NCBI RefSeq assembly: GCF_000384215.1
Contig: NZ_KB913032.1
Coordinates: 6,220,588-6,284,587 of the forward strand
Source of the DNA: Amycolatopsis alba DSM 44262
Lineage (GTDB): Bacteria > Actinomycetota > Actinomycetes > Mycobacteriales > Pseudonocardiaceae
Direction of reading: 5' to 3'
Length of the DNA: 64,000 nucleotides
Below are positions 17,413 to 25,416 of the stretch, one piece after another; within the stretch, counting starts at the first letter, position 1; each line of letters begins with the position of its first letter. The translations under genes and the position numbers were made by a program. The notes beneath the pieces were generated by a model that had not been told where the DNA came from, ran no database searches, and worked only from the letters and a program-made list of their open reading frames with translations.

Positions 17413-18554
17413 CGGCGGTGGACGCGGTCGAGCAGGTCCGGATCGCCGCCGAGCGCGAAGCCGACGCCGCCGACCGGGAGGCCCGGTTCCCGGCAGGCGC
17501 GCTCGAAGCCATGCGTGCCACCGGACTGCTCGGGATGCTGGTGCCCAAAGAACACGGCGGCCTCGGCGGTTCGATCGGGGACCTGGTCGAGGCCACCGTC
17601 GCGCTGGGCAGGACCGACATGTCCGTGGCGATGATCTTCGCCATGCACGGCCAGCAGGTCGCCGCCCTGGCGGGCTACGCCGAGGGCGACCTGCGCGAGC
17701 GGGCGCTCACCGAGATCGCCGAAGGCCGGTGCTACGTCGCCTCGGTCACGACCGAGATCAAAGGCGGTGGCCTGCTCGACTCGGACTCCCGGACCGAGCT
17801 GGACGAGGGGATGCTGCGGCTGGACCGTTCCGCGCCGATCGTCACCGGTGGCAGGCACGCGGACGCCTTCCTGGTCACCATGCGCTCGCCAGGGGCGGCC
17901 TCACCCAACGAGGTCGATCTGGTCTGGGTCGAGCGTGACCAGGTGAGCGTCGCCCCGCTCGGCGGCTGGCAGCCGTTGGGCATGCGCGCCACCGAGAGCG
18001 GACCGATGCGGTTGACCGGCGACGTGCCCGCGAGCCAGGTCGTCGGCGGTCACGGAGCCTTTCCGCGGATCGCCGCCGCGGTATTCGCCCCGCTGGCCCA
18101 CCTGGGCTGGGCCGCGGCCTGGCTGGGGACCGCCGCGGGCGCGTACAGCAGGTTGCTGCGCCACTTGCGCTCGTCCGCCGGGCGCAAGCGCTTCGATCCC
18201 GGATCGGACCTGGCACTGGTACGCCTGGCGTCGGTGCGTTCACGGCTCGACGTCGCCAACGCCGTCCTGCGCCACACCGCACGGGCCGTCGAGTCCACAG
18301 AGGACCCCACCGAGCTCTCGATCCAACTGCTGGTGAACACCCTCAAGACCCACGCGGCGCAGGAGTGCTTTGCGGCGGTCGACGAGATGATCGAGATCGC
18401 CGGGCTGAAGCACGGATACTTCGCCGATTCCGAACTGCGTCTCGAACGCTCGTTCCGGGACCTGCGCTCCGCCTCGCTCAACTACTCCGACGACCGGCTG
18501 CGCAAGACCAACGGCGCCCTCGCACTCCGCGATCCGGTGGTGCGTTTTGCCTGA
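17409..18554 (+). CDS. Acyl-CoA/acyl-carrier dehydrogenase 1
   Basis: 381 residues of the flavin acyl-CoA dehydrogenase family. The N-terminal helical part (MRATGLLGMLVPKEHGGLGG) is followed by the middle beta domain and a C-terminal four-helix bundle (AAWLGTAAGAYSRLLRHL, later FRDLRSASLNYSDDRLR). Dehydrogenases of this kind act on carrier-bound prolyl or acyl groups in pyrrole-forming pathways (PltE type). The carrier gene directly upstream supports that. The catalytic base could not be placed with certainty. It overlaps dehydrogenase 2 by 8 nt. Confidence 0.87.
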   Translation: MTAVDAVEQVRIAAEREADAADREARFPAGALEAMRATGLLGMLVPKEHGGLGGSIGDLVEATVALGRTDMSVAMIFAMHGQQVAALAGYAEGDLRERALTEIAEGRCYVASVTTEIKGGGLLDSDSRTELDEGMLRLDRSAPIVTGGRHADAFLVTMRSPGAASPNEVDLVWVERDQVSVAPLGGWQPLGMRATESGPMRLTGDVPASQVVGGHGAFPRIAAAVFAPLAHLGWAAAWLGTAAGAYSRLLRHLRSSAGRKRFDPGSDLALVRLASVRSRLDVANAVLRHTARAVESTEDPTELSIQLLVNTLKTHAAQECFAAVDEMIEIAGLKHGYFADSELRLERSFRDLRSASLNYSDDRLRKTNGALALRDPVVRFA

Positions 18555-19590
18555 TCTGCCAGTGACGGCCGAAGCACCTGCCGTCTGGCGCGAACTGGGC
18601 CGGTCAGGGGCGATCGAGCGCTGTTCCGGCCCGGACTCCGCGCGAGCGCTGGGTGAACTGCTGACCGATCTCGATTCCCGCTATCCGGTGGGCGTGGTGC
18701 TGTCGGTCTGTGTGCAGATCGCCTCGGTCATCCCGTTGCTGCGCACCCTCGCTCCCGGCGACGGCGGTGCCGCCGACGTGTTCGATGCGGCGCTGTCGGG
18801 TAAGGCCATGGTGGCACTGGCCGCGACCGACGAGGCGGCGGCGGGCTCGGATCTGATGGACCTGGGAACGCGGATCCGCCAGGAAACAGGCGGGCCGCGC
18901 CTGGACGGCGGAAAGCGGTGGATCACCAACGCGCTGTGGGCGGATCACCTGCTCGTCTTGGCGCGATCACGCGAAACGCGGCACTTCACCAGTTTCGCCT
19001 GGGTACTGCTGCCCGCCGGGCGGGCCGTGGTGAGGCCCGGCGCCGAAGCGTTGTTCACCGGGGCGGGCATCGGCGACATCGACTTCACCGACGTCCGGCT
19101 CGACGCGAACCACGTCGTCGGCAGGCCCGGCCGGGCGATGGCGGAGTTCGTCCGGGCCATGGCGGGGGAGCGGCTGGCCGGAGGTCTGTGGGCTCGCGCG
19201 CTCTGCCGGCGGGTACTGCGCCAGACGTATCGGCGGCTCCGGGAACGCCCTGGCGGAACGGGTGTGTTGTGGGACAACGCGGCCGTGCGCGACCGGTTCG
19301 CCCGTTGCCTGGTCGCGTCGAGTGCCCTGGACGCCGAGGTCGCGGCCGCGTCGGCGGGCCCGTTGCGTCCCGCGTCGGCGATGCTGCTGAAGGTGCGCTG
19401 CGCGGACACCGTGGAGCTGGTGCTTTCCGGTTGCGTGGACCTGCTCGGCGCCGAGTCGTTCCAAGACGGTGGCTTGGCCTGGTTGCGTGCCGAGACAGCC
19501 ATGTTCGGCATCGCGGGCGGGGCGAGCGGGGCGTTGCTGCAGGGCATCGCCCAGCACGCCGACGATTTGCTGACGGAGGTCGTGACGTGA
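18547..19590 (+). CDS. Acyl-CoA/acyl-carrier dehydrogenase 2 (divergent)
   Basis: 347 residues from TTG 18547; GTG 18562 is an alternative. It is shorter and more divergent than its neighbour. Recognisable parts are the beta domain (AATDEAAAGSDLMDLGTRI, RLDGGKRWITNALWADHLLV, DIDFTDVRLDANHVVG) and C-terminal helices with a LLGAESFQDGG-like turn. It may form a heterodimer with dehydrogenase 1, as seen for other paired ACADs, or carry out a second desaturation. It overlaps the next gene by GTGA. Confidence 0.82.
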   Translation: MPDLPVTAEAPAVWRELGRSGAIERCSGPDSARALGELLTDLDSRYPVGVVLSVCVQIASVIPLLRTLAPGDGGAADVFDAALSGKAMVALAATDEAAAGSDLMDLGTRIRQETGGPRLDGGKRWITNALWADHLLVLARSRETRHFTSFAWVLLPAGRAVVRPGAEALFTGAGIGDIDFTDVRLDANHVVGRPGRAMAEFVRAMAGERLAGGLWARALCRRVLRQTYRRLRERPGGTGVLWDNAAVRDRFARCLVASSALDAEVAAASAGPLRPASAMLLKVRCADTVELVLSGCVDLLGAESFQDGGLAWLRAETAMFGIAGGASGALLQGIAQHADDLLTEVVT

Positions 19591-20489
19591 CAGCCGGATT
19601 GAGTTGCTACACCGCGAATCTGGAGCGTTATCTCGCGGGCGAGTTCGACTCGGCCGCCGTGGTGGGCCGGTCGGTCCGGCTCGCGGTGCGCGCCACCGAG
19701 GTCGGACTGGTGTTCTCTCACCACGCTCCCTCGCTGGATCACCTGCCCGACGGCACCCGGTTCGAGTACGCTGCCGTCACCGCCGCGGACACCGAAGACG
19801 CGCTGCGCCAGGAGATCCGACGGTACGGCCGGGCACTGGTCGTCGCCGACGCCGCCCGGTTGCCCTGGTCGGTCGCCTTCGGCGCGGCTCACGCTCCGCA
19901 TTGGCTGCTCGTCACCGGCGCCGAGGCGGACCACTACCTCGTCGAGGACGCGTTCGAAGCGCTGTTGCCACAGGGAACCCAGCAGCCGTACCTCGGCACC
20001 GTCGCCCGGTCCGCCCTGCGGACCGCCATCACCGGCCTCCCCGAGTGGGACGCACCCCAGCGCGTGCGCAACGAAATGGCCTTCGGCGCCAGAATTTCCC
20101 TGCCCGGCACCACAACCGGTTCGATCTTGCTCCGGAGAGTCCTCGGTTCCGGCGAGGAACGGGCGCCGGAAAGCGGCCTCATCGAAGACGACTCGCTTGT
20201 CCTGCCGCTCCTGATGAACCGGCTCGCCGACGAGGGCCCGGCCGCGGCCCGTCACCTCCCGGACATCTGGGCCGCGGCCGGTCATCGCGCGTTCGCGCAC
20301 CGGTGGCGGGCGCTGGCCGGGGACACCGAGACCGAACTGGCCACCGCCGAACTGTGGGGGGCGCTGCCACGGTGGGTGCAGATGGCGGTGGAGAGTGCCG
20401 CCCGCGGACGTCCCCGCTGGGGCGTCGCCCGTGCCGCGGTCGACGCCATCCTGCGTGCGGACGCCCCGAAGACAGGACGGACGGCATGA
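19587..20489 (+). CDS. BtrH-N-like cysteine acyltransferase/peptidase-fold protein
   Basis: 300 residues from GTG 19587, overlapping the previous stop. The opening GLSCYTANLERYLAGEFD places a Cys at residue 7 in the context of the BtrH N-terminal family. A His (HAPHWLLVTG) and an acidic turn (HYLVEDAFEALLP) follow in the usual order. The C-terminal half is helical (DDSLVLPLLMNRLADEG). It has no ACP domain, unlike the paralogue at 13332, with which it probably shares a fold but little sequence. A likely job is offloading a carrier-bound acyl group onto an amine. The function is inferred. Confidence 0.7.
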   Translation: MTAGLSCYTANLERYLAGEFDSAAVVGRSVRLAVRATEVGLVFSHHAPSLDHLPDGTRFEYAAVTAADTEDALRQEIRRYGRALVVADAARLPWSVAFGAAHAPHWLLVTGAEADHYLVEDAFEALLPQGTQQPYLGTVARSALRTAITGLPEWDAPQRVRNEMAFGARISLPGTTTGSILLRRVLGSGEERAPESGLIEDDSLVLPLLMNRLADEGPAAARHLPDIWAAAGHRAFAHRWRALAGDTETELATAELWGALPRWVQMAVESAARGRPRWGVARAAVDAILRADAPKTGRTA

Positions 20490-21964
20490 CCGGAATCCTC
20501 GACGGTGTCACCGGAGCCGCGCGGCGAGATCCCGGCGCCATCGCACTGCAAGCCGGCACCCAGGTCCTTCGGTACGACGAACTGCTCGACCGGGCCGCCC
20601 GGATCGCGGCGGCCGTCCGCGCCCGCGTCGACGGACCGGTCCGCACCGTCGGGCTCCTTTGTGGACGGACACCCGCCGCGTACGCGGGATACCTGGCGGT
20701 GCTGGCACTCGGGGCGACCGTCGTGCCGATTAGCCCACGCTGGCCCGCTCCCCGTGTGCGGGCCGTCAGCCGTGCCGCGGACGTCCAAATCGTCCTCACC
20801 GACGTCGAGACCGATGCCGGTGGACTCACCCTGCCCGACGACGCCGACCTGCCGACCGGCCCCATCCCGTGGCCGGATCGGGTGGGCAACCCGGACGACG
20901 TGGCCTACGTGCTGTTCACGTCCGGGTCCACCGGACGCCCCAAAGGGGTGCCTGTGCGCCACCGCAACCTCACCGGCTACCTCGACGACTGTGTACGCCG
21001 CTACGACGTCGGCCCAGGGAGCCGTCTCTCGCAGACTTTCGCGCTGACGTTCGACCCGTCGGTGTTCGATCTGTTCGTCGCGTGGCGTTCCGGCGCGGCG
21101 CTCGTCGTCCCAGGCGAGCAGGATCTGGTGACACCCACGGGTTTCGTGCGATCGCGGTCGATCACGCACTGGTTCTCGGTACCGTCGATCATCACCCTCG
21201 CCCGCAGGCTGCGCGCGCTGCGCGCCGGGAGCATGCCGGACCTGCGCTGGAGTCTGTTCGCGGGAGAACGGCTCACCCTGGAGCAGGCGCGGGCCTGGTC
21301 GGCCGCCGCCCCGCGCAGCACGGTCGAAAACCTCTACGGACCCACGGAACTGACGATCACCTGCACGCGATATCGCCTCCCGGCGGGCGAATGGCCGTCG
21401 ACCGCCAACGGATCCGTGCCGATCGGCTTGCCCAACGAAGGCCTCGATGCCGTGATTCTCGATGAGCGCGGCCGGCCCGCGGACGAGGGTCAGCTGGCCG
21501 TGCGAGGCCCCCAGCGTTTCGACGGCTACCTCGACGAAAACGACAACGTCGGCCGGTTCACCCACCCGGAGAACGGTCTGACCGCTGGGAACTACTACCT
21601 CACCGGCGACCGGGTCGCCTGGGCCGACGGGAACCTTCTGCATCTGGGCCGGATCGACGACCAGGTCAAGGTGAACGGTCAGCGTGTCGAACCGGGTGAG
21701 ATCGAGGCCGTTCTTCGCGTCCTCCCCGGCGTGGACGACGTCGCCGTGGTCGCCGGAGAGCCCGAGCCCGGACGTGTCGACCTGCGGGCGTTCTACACGG
21801 GGGCGGCCGAGCCCGGCGAACTCGCCGAGCAGGCTCGCGCGCAGTTGCCGCCCTACATGGTGCCCGCGCGGTTCGACCGGCTGGAGGCTCTCCCGGTCAC
21901 CGACAACGGCAAAACCGACCGGCGGGGACTGGCCGGTCTCGCAGGCAGCAGGGCTGGTCGTTGA
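20486..21964 (+). CDS. Stand-alone amino-acid adenylation enzyme (A domain)
   Basis: 492 residues and NRPS-A-domain-like. Core motifs are VAYVLFTSGSTGRPKG (A3), LTFDPSVFDLF (A4, with the Asp typical of alpha-amino-acid recognition), NLYGPTELT (A5), YYLTGDRVAW (A7), GRIDDQVKVNGQRVEPGE (A8) and LPVTDNGKTDRRG (A10 Lys). It has no carrier or condensation domain, so it must load one of the free ACPs (17146, 28904 or the fused one). It ends the operon; a strong palindromic terminator follows. It resembles the second adenylation enzyme (VinM role) of macrolactam starter pathways in context only. Confidence 0.9.
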   Translation: MTGILDGVTGAARRDPGAIALQAGTQVLRYDELLDRAARIAAAVRARVDGPVRTVGLLCGRTPAAYAGYLAVLALGATVVPISPRWPAPRVRAVSRAADVQIVLTDVETDAGGLTLPDDADLPTGPIPWPDRVGNPDDVAYVLFTSGSTGRPKGVPVRHRNLTGYLDDCVRRYDVGPGSRLSQTFALTFDPSVFDLFVAWRSGAALVVPGEQDLVTPTGFVRSRSITHWFSVPSIITLARRLRALRAGSMPDLRWSLFAGERLTLEQARAWSAAAPRSTVENLYGPTELTITCTRYRLPAGEWPSTANGSVPIGLPNEGLDAVILDERGRPADEGQLAVRGPQRFDGYLDENDNVGRFTHPENGLTAGNYYLTGDRVAWADGNLLHLGRIDDQVKVNGQRVEPGEIEAVLRVLPGVDDVAVVAGEPEPGRVDLRAFYTGAAEPGELAEQARAQLPPYMVPARFDRLEALPVTDNGKTDRRGLAGLAGSRAGR

Positions 21965-21968
21965 CCGA

Positions 21969-22002
21969 TGCCGAGTCCGTGAAGGCCTTCACGGACTCGG
22001 CA
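21969..22002. terminator. Perfect 34-nt palindrome, bidirectional terminator
   Basis: TGCCGAGTCCGTGAAGG is followed immediately by its exact reverse complement. It lies 5 nt after the adenylation-gene stop and 24 nt before the stop of the convergent PhyH gene. There is no loop and no U-tract, as is common in high-GC actinomycetes. Confidence 0.8.
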
Positions 22003-22025
22003 CCCGACAGGACAGTGGCATCGGT

Positions 22026-22910
22026 TCACTTCCGGTACACCAGCGGGTTCCACTCGTCGAAGTCCAGCGGGTCACCGGGGCGCAGTGTCGCCAGGATCTC
22101 TTCGGGCAGGATGTTGGCCGTGCCGTTGAACTCCGCGCCCTCGGGCTGCCAGGAGATCGTGAACGCCGACCGGGCGAACGGTGTCATGTTCGCGCCTGCG
22201 GCGTGCGCGGTGTCCCCGCTGTGCACGATCAGCGCGCCCTTACGGACCGGGCAAGGGGTCGGTTCGGCGTGCTCCCACGCCGGGTTGAGCAGGCGCAACC
22301 CGTCCAGCCGCCGCAGGTCGCCCTTGACCTCGACCCGGTCGTGGTGGCTGCCCGGAAGGTAGTGCAGACAACCGTTTCGCAGGTCGGCGTCGCCGAGGGC
22401 GAACCAGAACGTCGACGCGCCGGGGTGGGTGAAGGAGAACACGGGCGTGTCGGTGTGCCACCCCGTCGGCGCGCCCCACGCGGGTTTGACCATCGTCTGG
22501 TCATGCCAGATCCGTACTCCGCCGATGCCGGCGAGACGGCACGCCAGCCTGCCGAGCCGGGGATCGAGGCAGAAGCGGCGCACGCGCTCGTCGTCCTGCC
22601 ATAGGTTCACGTGCTGGGACAGCACTTTCAGTGCTTTGGACCGGTGTTTCCCCAGGGCGTCGAGCAGCCTGCGGCGATCGTCGCTGCCCGCGCCGGTGGC
22701 GGCCGCCGACCGGCGCCCTTCACCGGGCAGCCGCGCGCCACCGCGTCCGACCACCGCTTCCGACAGCACCGTGCGCAGCCGTCCGACCGTGTCCGCGTCC
22801 AGGAAGTCGTCGATCACCAGGAAACCGTCGCGCCGGTAGGACCGGATCTGTTCCTCGGACAGCTCGTCGCGCATGGGGATAACCCGATCGGGTCGGGTTT
22901 CTGTAGTCAT
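22026..22910 (-). CDS. Phytanoyl-CoA dioxygenase (PhyH) family Fe/2OG oxygenase
   Basis: 294 residues from ATG 22910 (GGGAGG upstream). It opens with the PhyH signature LSEEQIRSYRRDGFLVIDDFL. The iron ligands are His and Asp in GWHTDTPVF and a distal His in HSGDTAHAAGANMT; the 2OG-binding Arg is in FARSAFTISW. Members hydroxylate or halogenate free, CoA- or carrier-bound substrates. The Asp in HTD rules out the halogenase (HxG/A) subtype. It lies within region B, convergent with the ligase operon and divergent from the exporter gene. Confidence 0.9.
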   Translation of the reverse strand: MTTETRPDRVIPMRDELSEEQIRSYRRDGFLVIDDFLDADTVGRLRTVLSEAVVGRGGARLPGEGRRSAAATGAGSDDRRRLLDALGKHRSKALKVLSQHVNLWQDDERVRRFCLDPRLGRLACRLAGIGGVRIWHDQTMVKPAWGAPTGWHTDTPVFSFTHPGASTFWFALGDADLRNGCLHYLPGSHHDRVEVKGDLRRLDGLRLLNPAWEHAEPTPCPVRKGALIVHSGDTAHAAGANMTPFARSAFTISWQPEGAEFNGTANILPEEILATLRPGDPLDFDEWNPLVYRK

Positions 22911-23061
22911 GCCTCCCAATTTCCCGCTGCGACCTACACGTCCAGTACAGCGAGCGCGCGATGTAGCCGGTCTGTATCCGCGGTGGCGAGCATCGCAGTC
23001 GCGCGCCACCGCGCGATCACGACGAGTGCCGGTTAAATTCGTGGACATGCCGGGGGAGCCG

Positions 23062-24312
23062 ATGAACACGAGCACACCCGTCCGCAGCGGCCTTTTCCTC
23101 GGGCACCGCGGTTTCCGCCTGCTGTTCACCGCCGACGCGATCAGCCAGCTCGGCAGCCAGGTGGCCGTCGTGGCGCTGCCCCTGATCGCGTTGACGCTGC
23201 TGAACGCCTCACCGCTGGAGATCGGCCTGCTGACCGCGGCAGGCACCGCGGCGTTCGCGTTCGTGGGACTGCCCGCCGGGGCGTGGGTCGACCGGTTCCG
23301 GCGCAGGCCGGTGCTGGTGGCGGCGGACTTCTCCCGGTTCCTGCTGATGGGCTCGGTACCGATCGCGGCCCTGTTCGGCGTGCTCACCTTGCCGCATCTG
23401 TACGTCGTGGCCCTGCTGGCCGGTGTGGCCACGGTGTTCTTCGACGTCGCGTCGATGAGTTATGTGCCGTCGTTGGTCGCGCGCCAGAACCTGTTGAGCG
23501 CCAACGCGCGGCTGGAAGCCGTCGAGACCGGTGCGCGCGCGGGCGGTCCGGCGCTCGGCGGATGGCTGGTACAGCTCACCAACGCCGTCGTGGGTATCGC
23601 GGTGGACGCGGTGAGCTTCCTGTTGTCCGCGGTGGCGCTGGCACGTATCCGGCACGTCGAAGACCAGCCGGTGGTGGTCAAGACCCGGTTGCGCCGCCAG
23701 ATCGCCGAAGGCGGCCGGTTCGTGCTGCGTCATCCGGTGCTGCGGCTGGTGGGTCTCGCCGGATTCCTCGGCAATTTCTGGGAGTCGGCGCTGCTCGCGG
23801 TGCAGCCGGTCTTCCTGCTCGAACATCTCGGTCTCGGCGCGGGTGCCTACGGTCTGGTGGTCGCCGCCGCGGGGGTGGGCGGGTTGCTGGGCAGTTCGGC
23901 GGCCTCCTGGGCGGGTGCCCGGCTCGGGACCCGGCGCACGATGTGGCTGCCGCTGGTCGTGGGATATCCCTTCCTGCTGCTGGCGCCGCTGGCAGGCAGC
24001 GGCTGGCTGGTGTTCCTCTATCCGTTGGGCACGTTCCTGGCCTTCTTCGGCGGCGCGATGCAGAACGTCGCGCAGCTGAGCTACCGCCAAGGCATCTGCC
24101 CACCGGAACTGCTCGGCCGGATGAACGCCACCATGCGGTTCCTGATCTACGGGGCGATGCCGCTCGGTGGTCTCGCGGGCGGCGTGCTGGCGACCGTGCT
24201 CGGGTTCCCAGGGTCGGTCTGGGTGATCGCCGCGGGTCTCCTGCTGTCGATCCTGCCGATGCTCGCCCCCGCCGTCCGGCATCTCGACGAGAGCGAGCGG
24301 GCAGCGGCGTGA
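23062..24312 (+). CDS. MFS transporter, probable product exporter
   Basis: About 416 residues with ~12 predicted membrane segments (first at QVAVVALPLIALTLL, last at VWVIAAGLLLSILPML). It carries the MFS signature GAWVDRFRRRPVLVAADFSR between helices 2 and 3. It belongs to the enterobactin-exporter/MFS_3-like group. ATG 23062 is preferred for its GGGGAG ribosome site; ATG 23047 is an alternative. Its position among biosynthetic genes suggests export of, or self-resistance to, the region B product. Confidence 0.9.
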   Translation: MNTSTPVRSGLFLGHRGFRLLFTADAISQLGSQVAVVALPLIALTLLNASPLEIGLLTAAGTAAFAFVGLPAGAWVDRFRRRPVLVAADFSRFLLMGSVPIAALFGVLTLPHLYVVALLAGVATVFFDVASMSYVPSLVARQNLLSANARLEAVETGARAGGPALGGWLVQLTNAVVGIAVDAVSFLLSAVALARIRHVEDQPVVVKTRLRRQIAEGGRFVLRHPVLRLVGLAGFLGNFWESALLAVQPVFLLEHLGLGAGAYGLVVAAAGVGGLLGSSAASWAGARLGTRRTMWLPLVVGYPFLLLAPLAGSGWLVFLYPLGTFLAFFGGAMQNVAQLSYRQGICPPELLGRMNATMRFLIYGAMPLGGLAGGVLATVLGFPGSVWVIAAGLLLSILPMLAPAVRHLDESERAAA

Positions 24313-24387
24313 CGTCCGCGTGTACCCGTCGCGTATGCCGCTCCGCCAGCATGGGACGAGCAGGTCACCGAGGCGAGGAGCATGGGG

Positions 24388-25416
24388 ATGAGCGTGAAGG
24401 TCGCGGTAGCCGGGGCCAGCGGCAACGCCGGGGGCGAGCTGCTGCGGCTGATCGAAGGTCACCCTGAACTGGTCCTCGGGCCGATCACCGCGGGGACCCA
24501 GGTGGGAAGCTCGGTGTCCGAGGTGCATCCCGGCCTTGCGGAGCTGGGCGACCGGGTCTTCGAACCCACGGACACCGCGGTGCTCGAGGCCGCCGACGTC
24601 GTGTTCCTCGCGCTGCCGAAGGGGCACTCGTCCCGGCTGGCCGCCGAGCTGACGCCGTCGGTGCGCGTGGTGGACCTGGGCCCGGACTTCCGCTTGACCG
24701 ATCCGCTCGCGTGGGAGCACTACTACGGCGGCCCTCACCCCGGCAGCTGGACGTACGGGCTGCCGGAGATCCCCGGCGCGCGGGAACGTATCGCCGGTGC
24801 CCGGCGCGTGGCCACACCCGGTTGCTACGCCACCGCGGTGATCCTGGCACTGGGTCCGCTGCTCGCCGCGGGCCTGATCGGCCCGGACGACCTCGTCGTC
24901 ACCGCGGTCTCCGGTACGTCCAGTGGCGGGCGAGCGGCCAAAGCCTCCTTGTCTCCCAGCGACGTCCTCGGCGCGTTGCGGTCGTACACGGTGGGGGCGA
25001 CCTACCGCAATCCCGCCGAGATGGAACAGGAGCTGGCCACGTTCGCCAAAGCGCCCGTCACTGTCTCCTTCACCCCGTTCTCCGTGCCGATGCCGCGCGG
25101 GATCGTCGTCAGCTGCAGCGCTCGCCTACGTGACGGAACCGGAAGCGACGAACTGCGGGCCGCACTGGCCGAGGCCTACCTCGACGAGCGTTTCGTCCGG
25201 CTGCTTCCCGCCTCCCGATGGCCCGCGACCGCCGCGGTGACCGGGACCAACTCGGCCCTCCTGCAGGCAGGCGCGGACACCCGCACCGGCCGCGGTGTCG
25301 TGCTGTCCGCCATCGACAACCTCGGCAAGGGCGCCGCCGGGCAGGCAGTGCAGAACGCCAACCTGATGCTCGGCTTGCCCGAGGACGCCGGACTGACCAC
25401 ACGAGGAGCGTCATGA
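24388..25416 (+). CDS. ArgC-like N-acetyl-gamma-glutamyl-phosphate/aminoacyl-phosphate reductase, altered active site
   Basis: 342 residues from ATG 24388 (GAGGAG 7 nt upstream). A Rossmann N-terminus (AVAGASGNAGGELLRLIE) is followed by the exact ArgC signature VATPGCYATAVILALGP with catalytic Cys146. The normally invariant HRHxPE motif, whose His is the catalytic base, reads TYRNPAEMEQ here: Tyr206 and Asn208 replace both histidines. The reductase fold is clear, but the substrate or acid-base chemistry has probably changed. It overlaps the ArgD-like aminotransferase by ATGA. The pair would turn a side-chain carboxyl-phosphate into an aldehyde and then an amine. No ArgB-like kinase is in the window. 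Confidence 0.88.
   Translation: MSVKVAVAGASGNAGGELLRLIEGHPELVLGPITAGTQVGSSVSEVHPGLAELGDRVFEPTDTAVLEAADVVFLALPKGHSSRLAAELTPSVRVVDLGPDFRLTDPLAWEHYYGGPHPGSWTYGLPEIPGARERIAGARRVATPGCYATAVILALGPLLAAGLIGPDDLVVTAVSGTSSGGRAAKASLSPSDVLGALRSYTVGATYRNPAEMEQELATFAKAPVTVSFTPFSVPMPRGIVVSCSARLRDGTGSDELRAALAEAYLDERFVRLLPASRWPATAAVTGTNSALLQAGADTRTGRGVVLSAIDNLGKGAAGQAVQNANLMLGLPEDAGLTTRGAS

Noticed and set aside
18918..21964. Frame-shifted plus-strand open frames across the dehydrogenase, BtrH-like and adenylation genes
   Set aside because: Arg/Gly-rich shadows; the real frames have family motifs and ATGA/GTGA junctions.
22026..22910. Non-haem iron halogenase
   Set aside because: The iron motif is HTD, with the Asp carboxylate present. 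Halogenases of this fold have Ala or Gly there.
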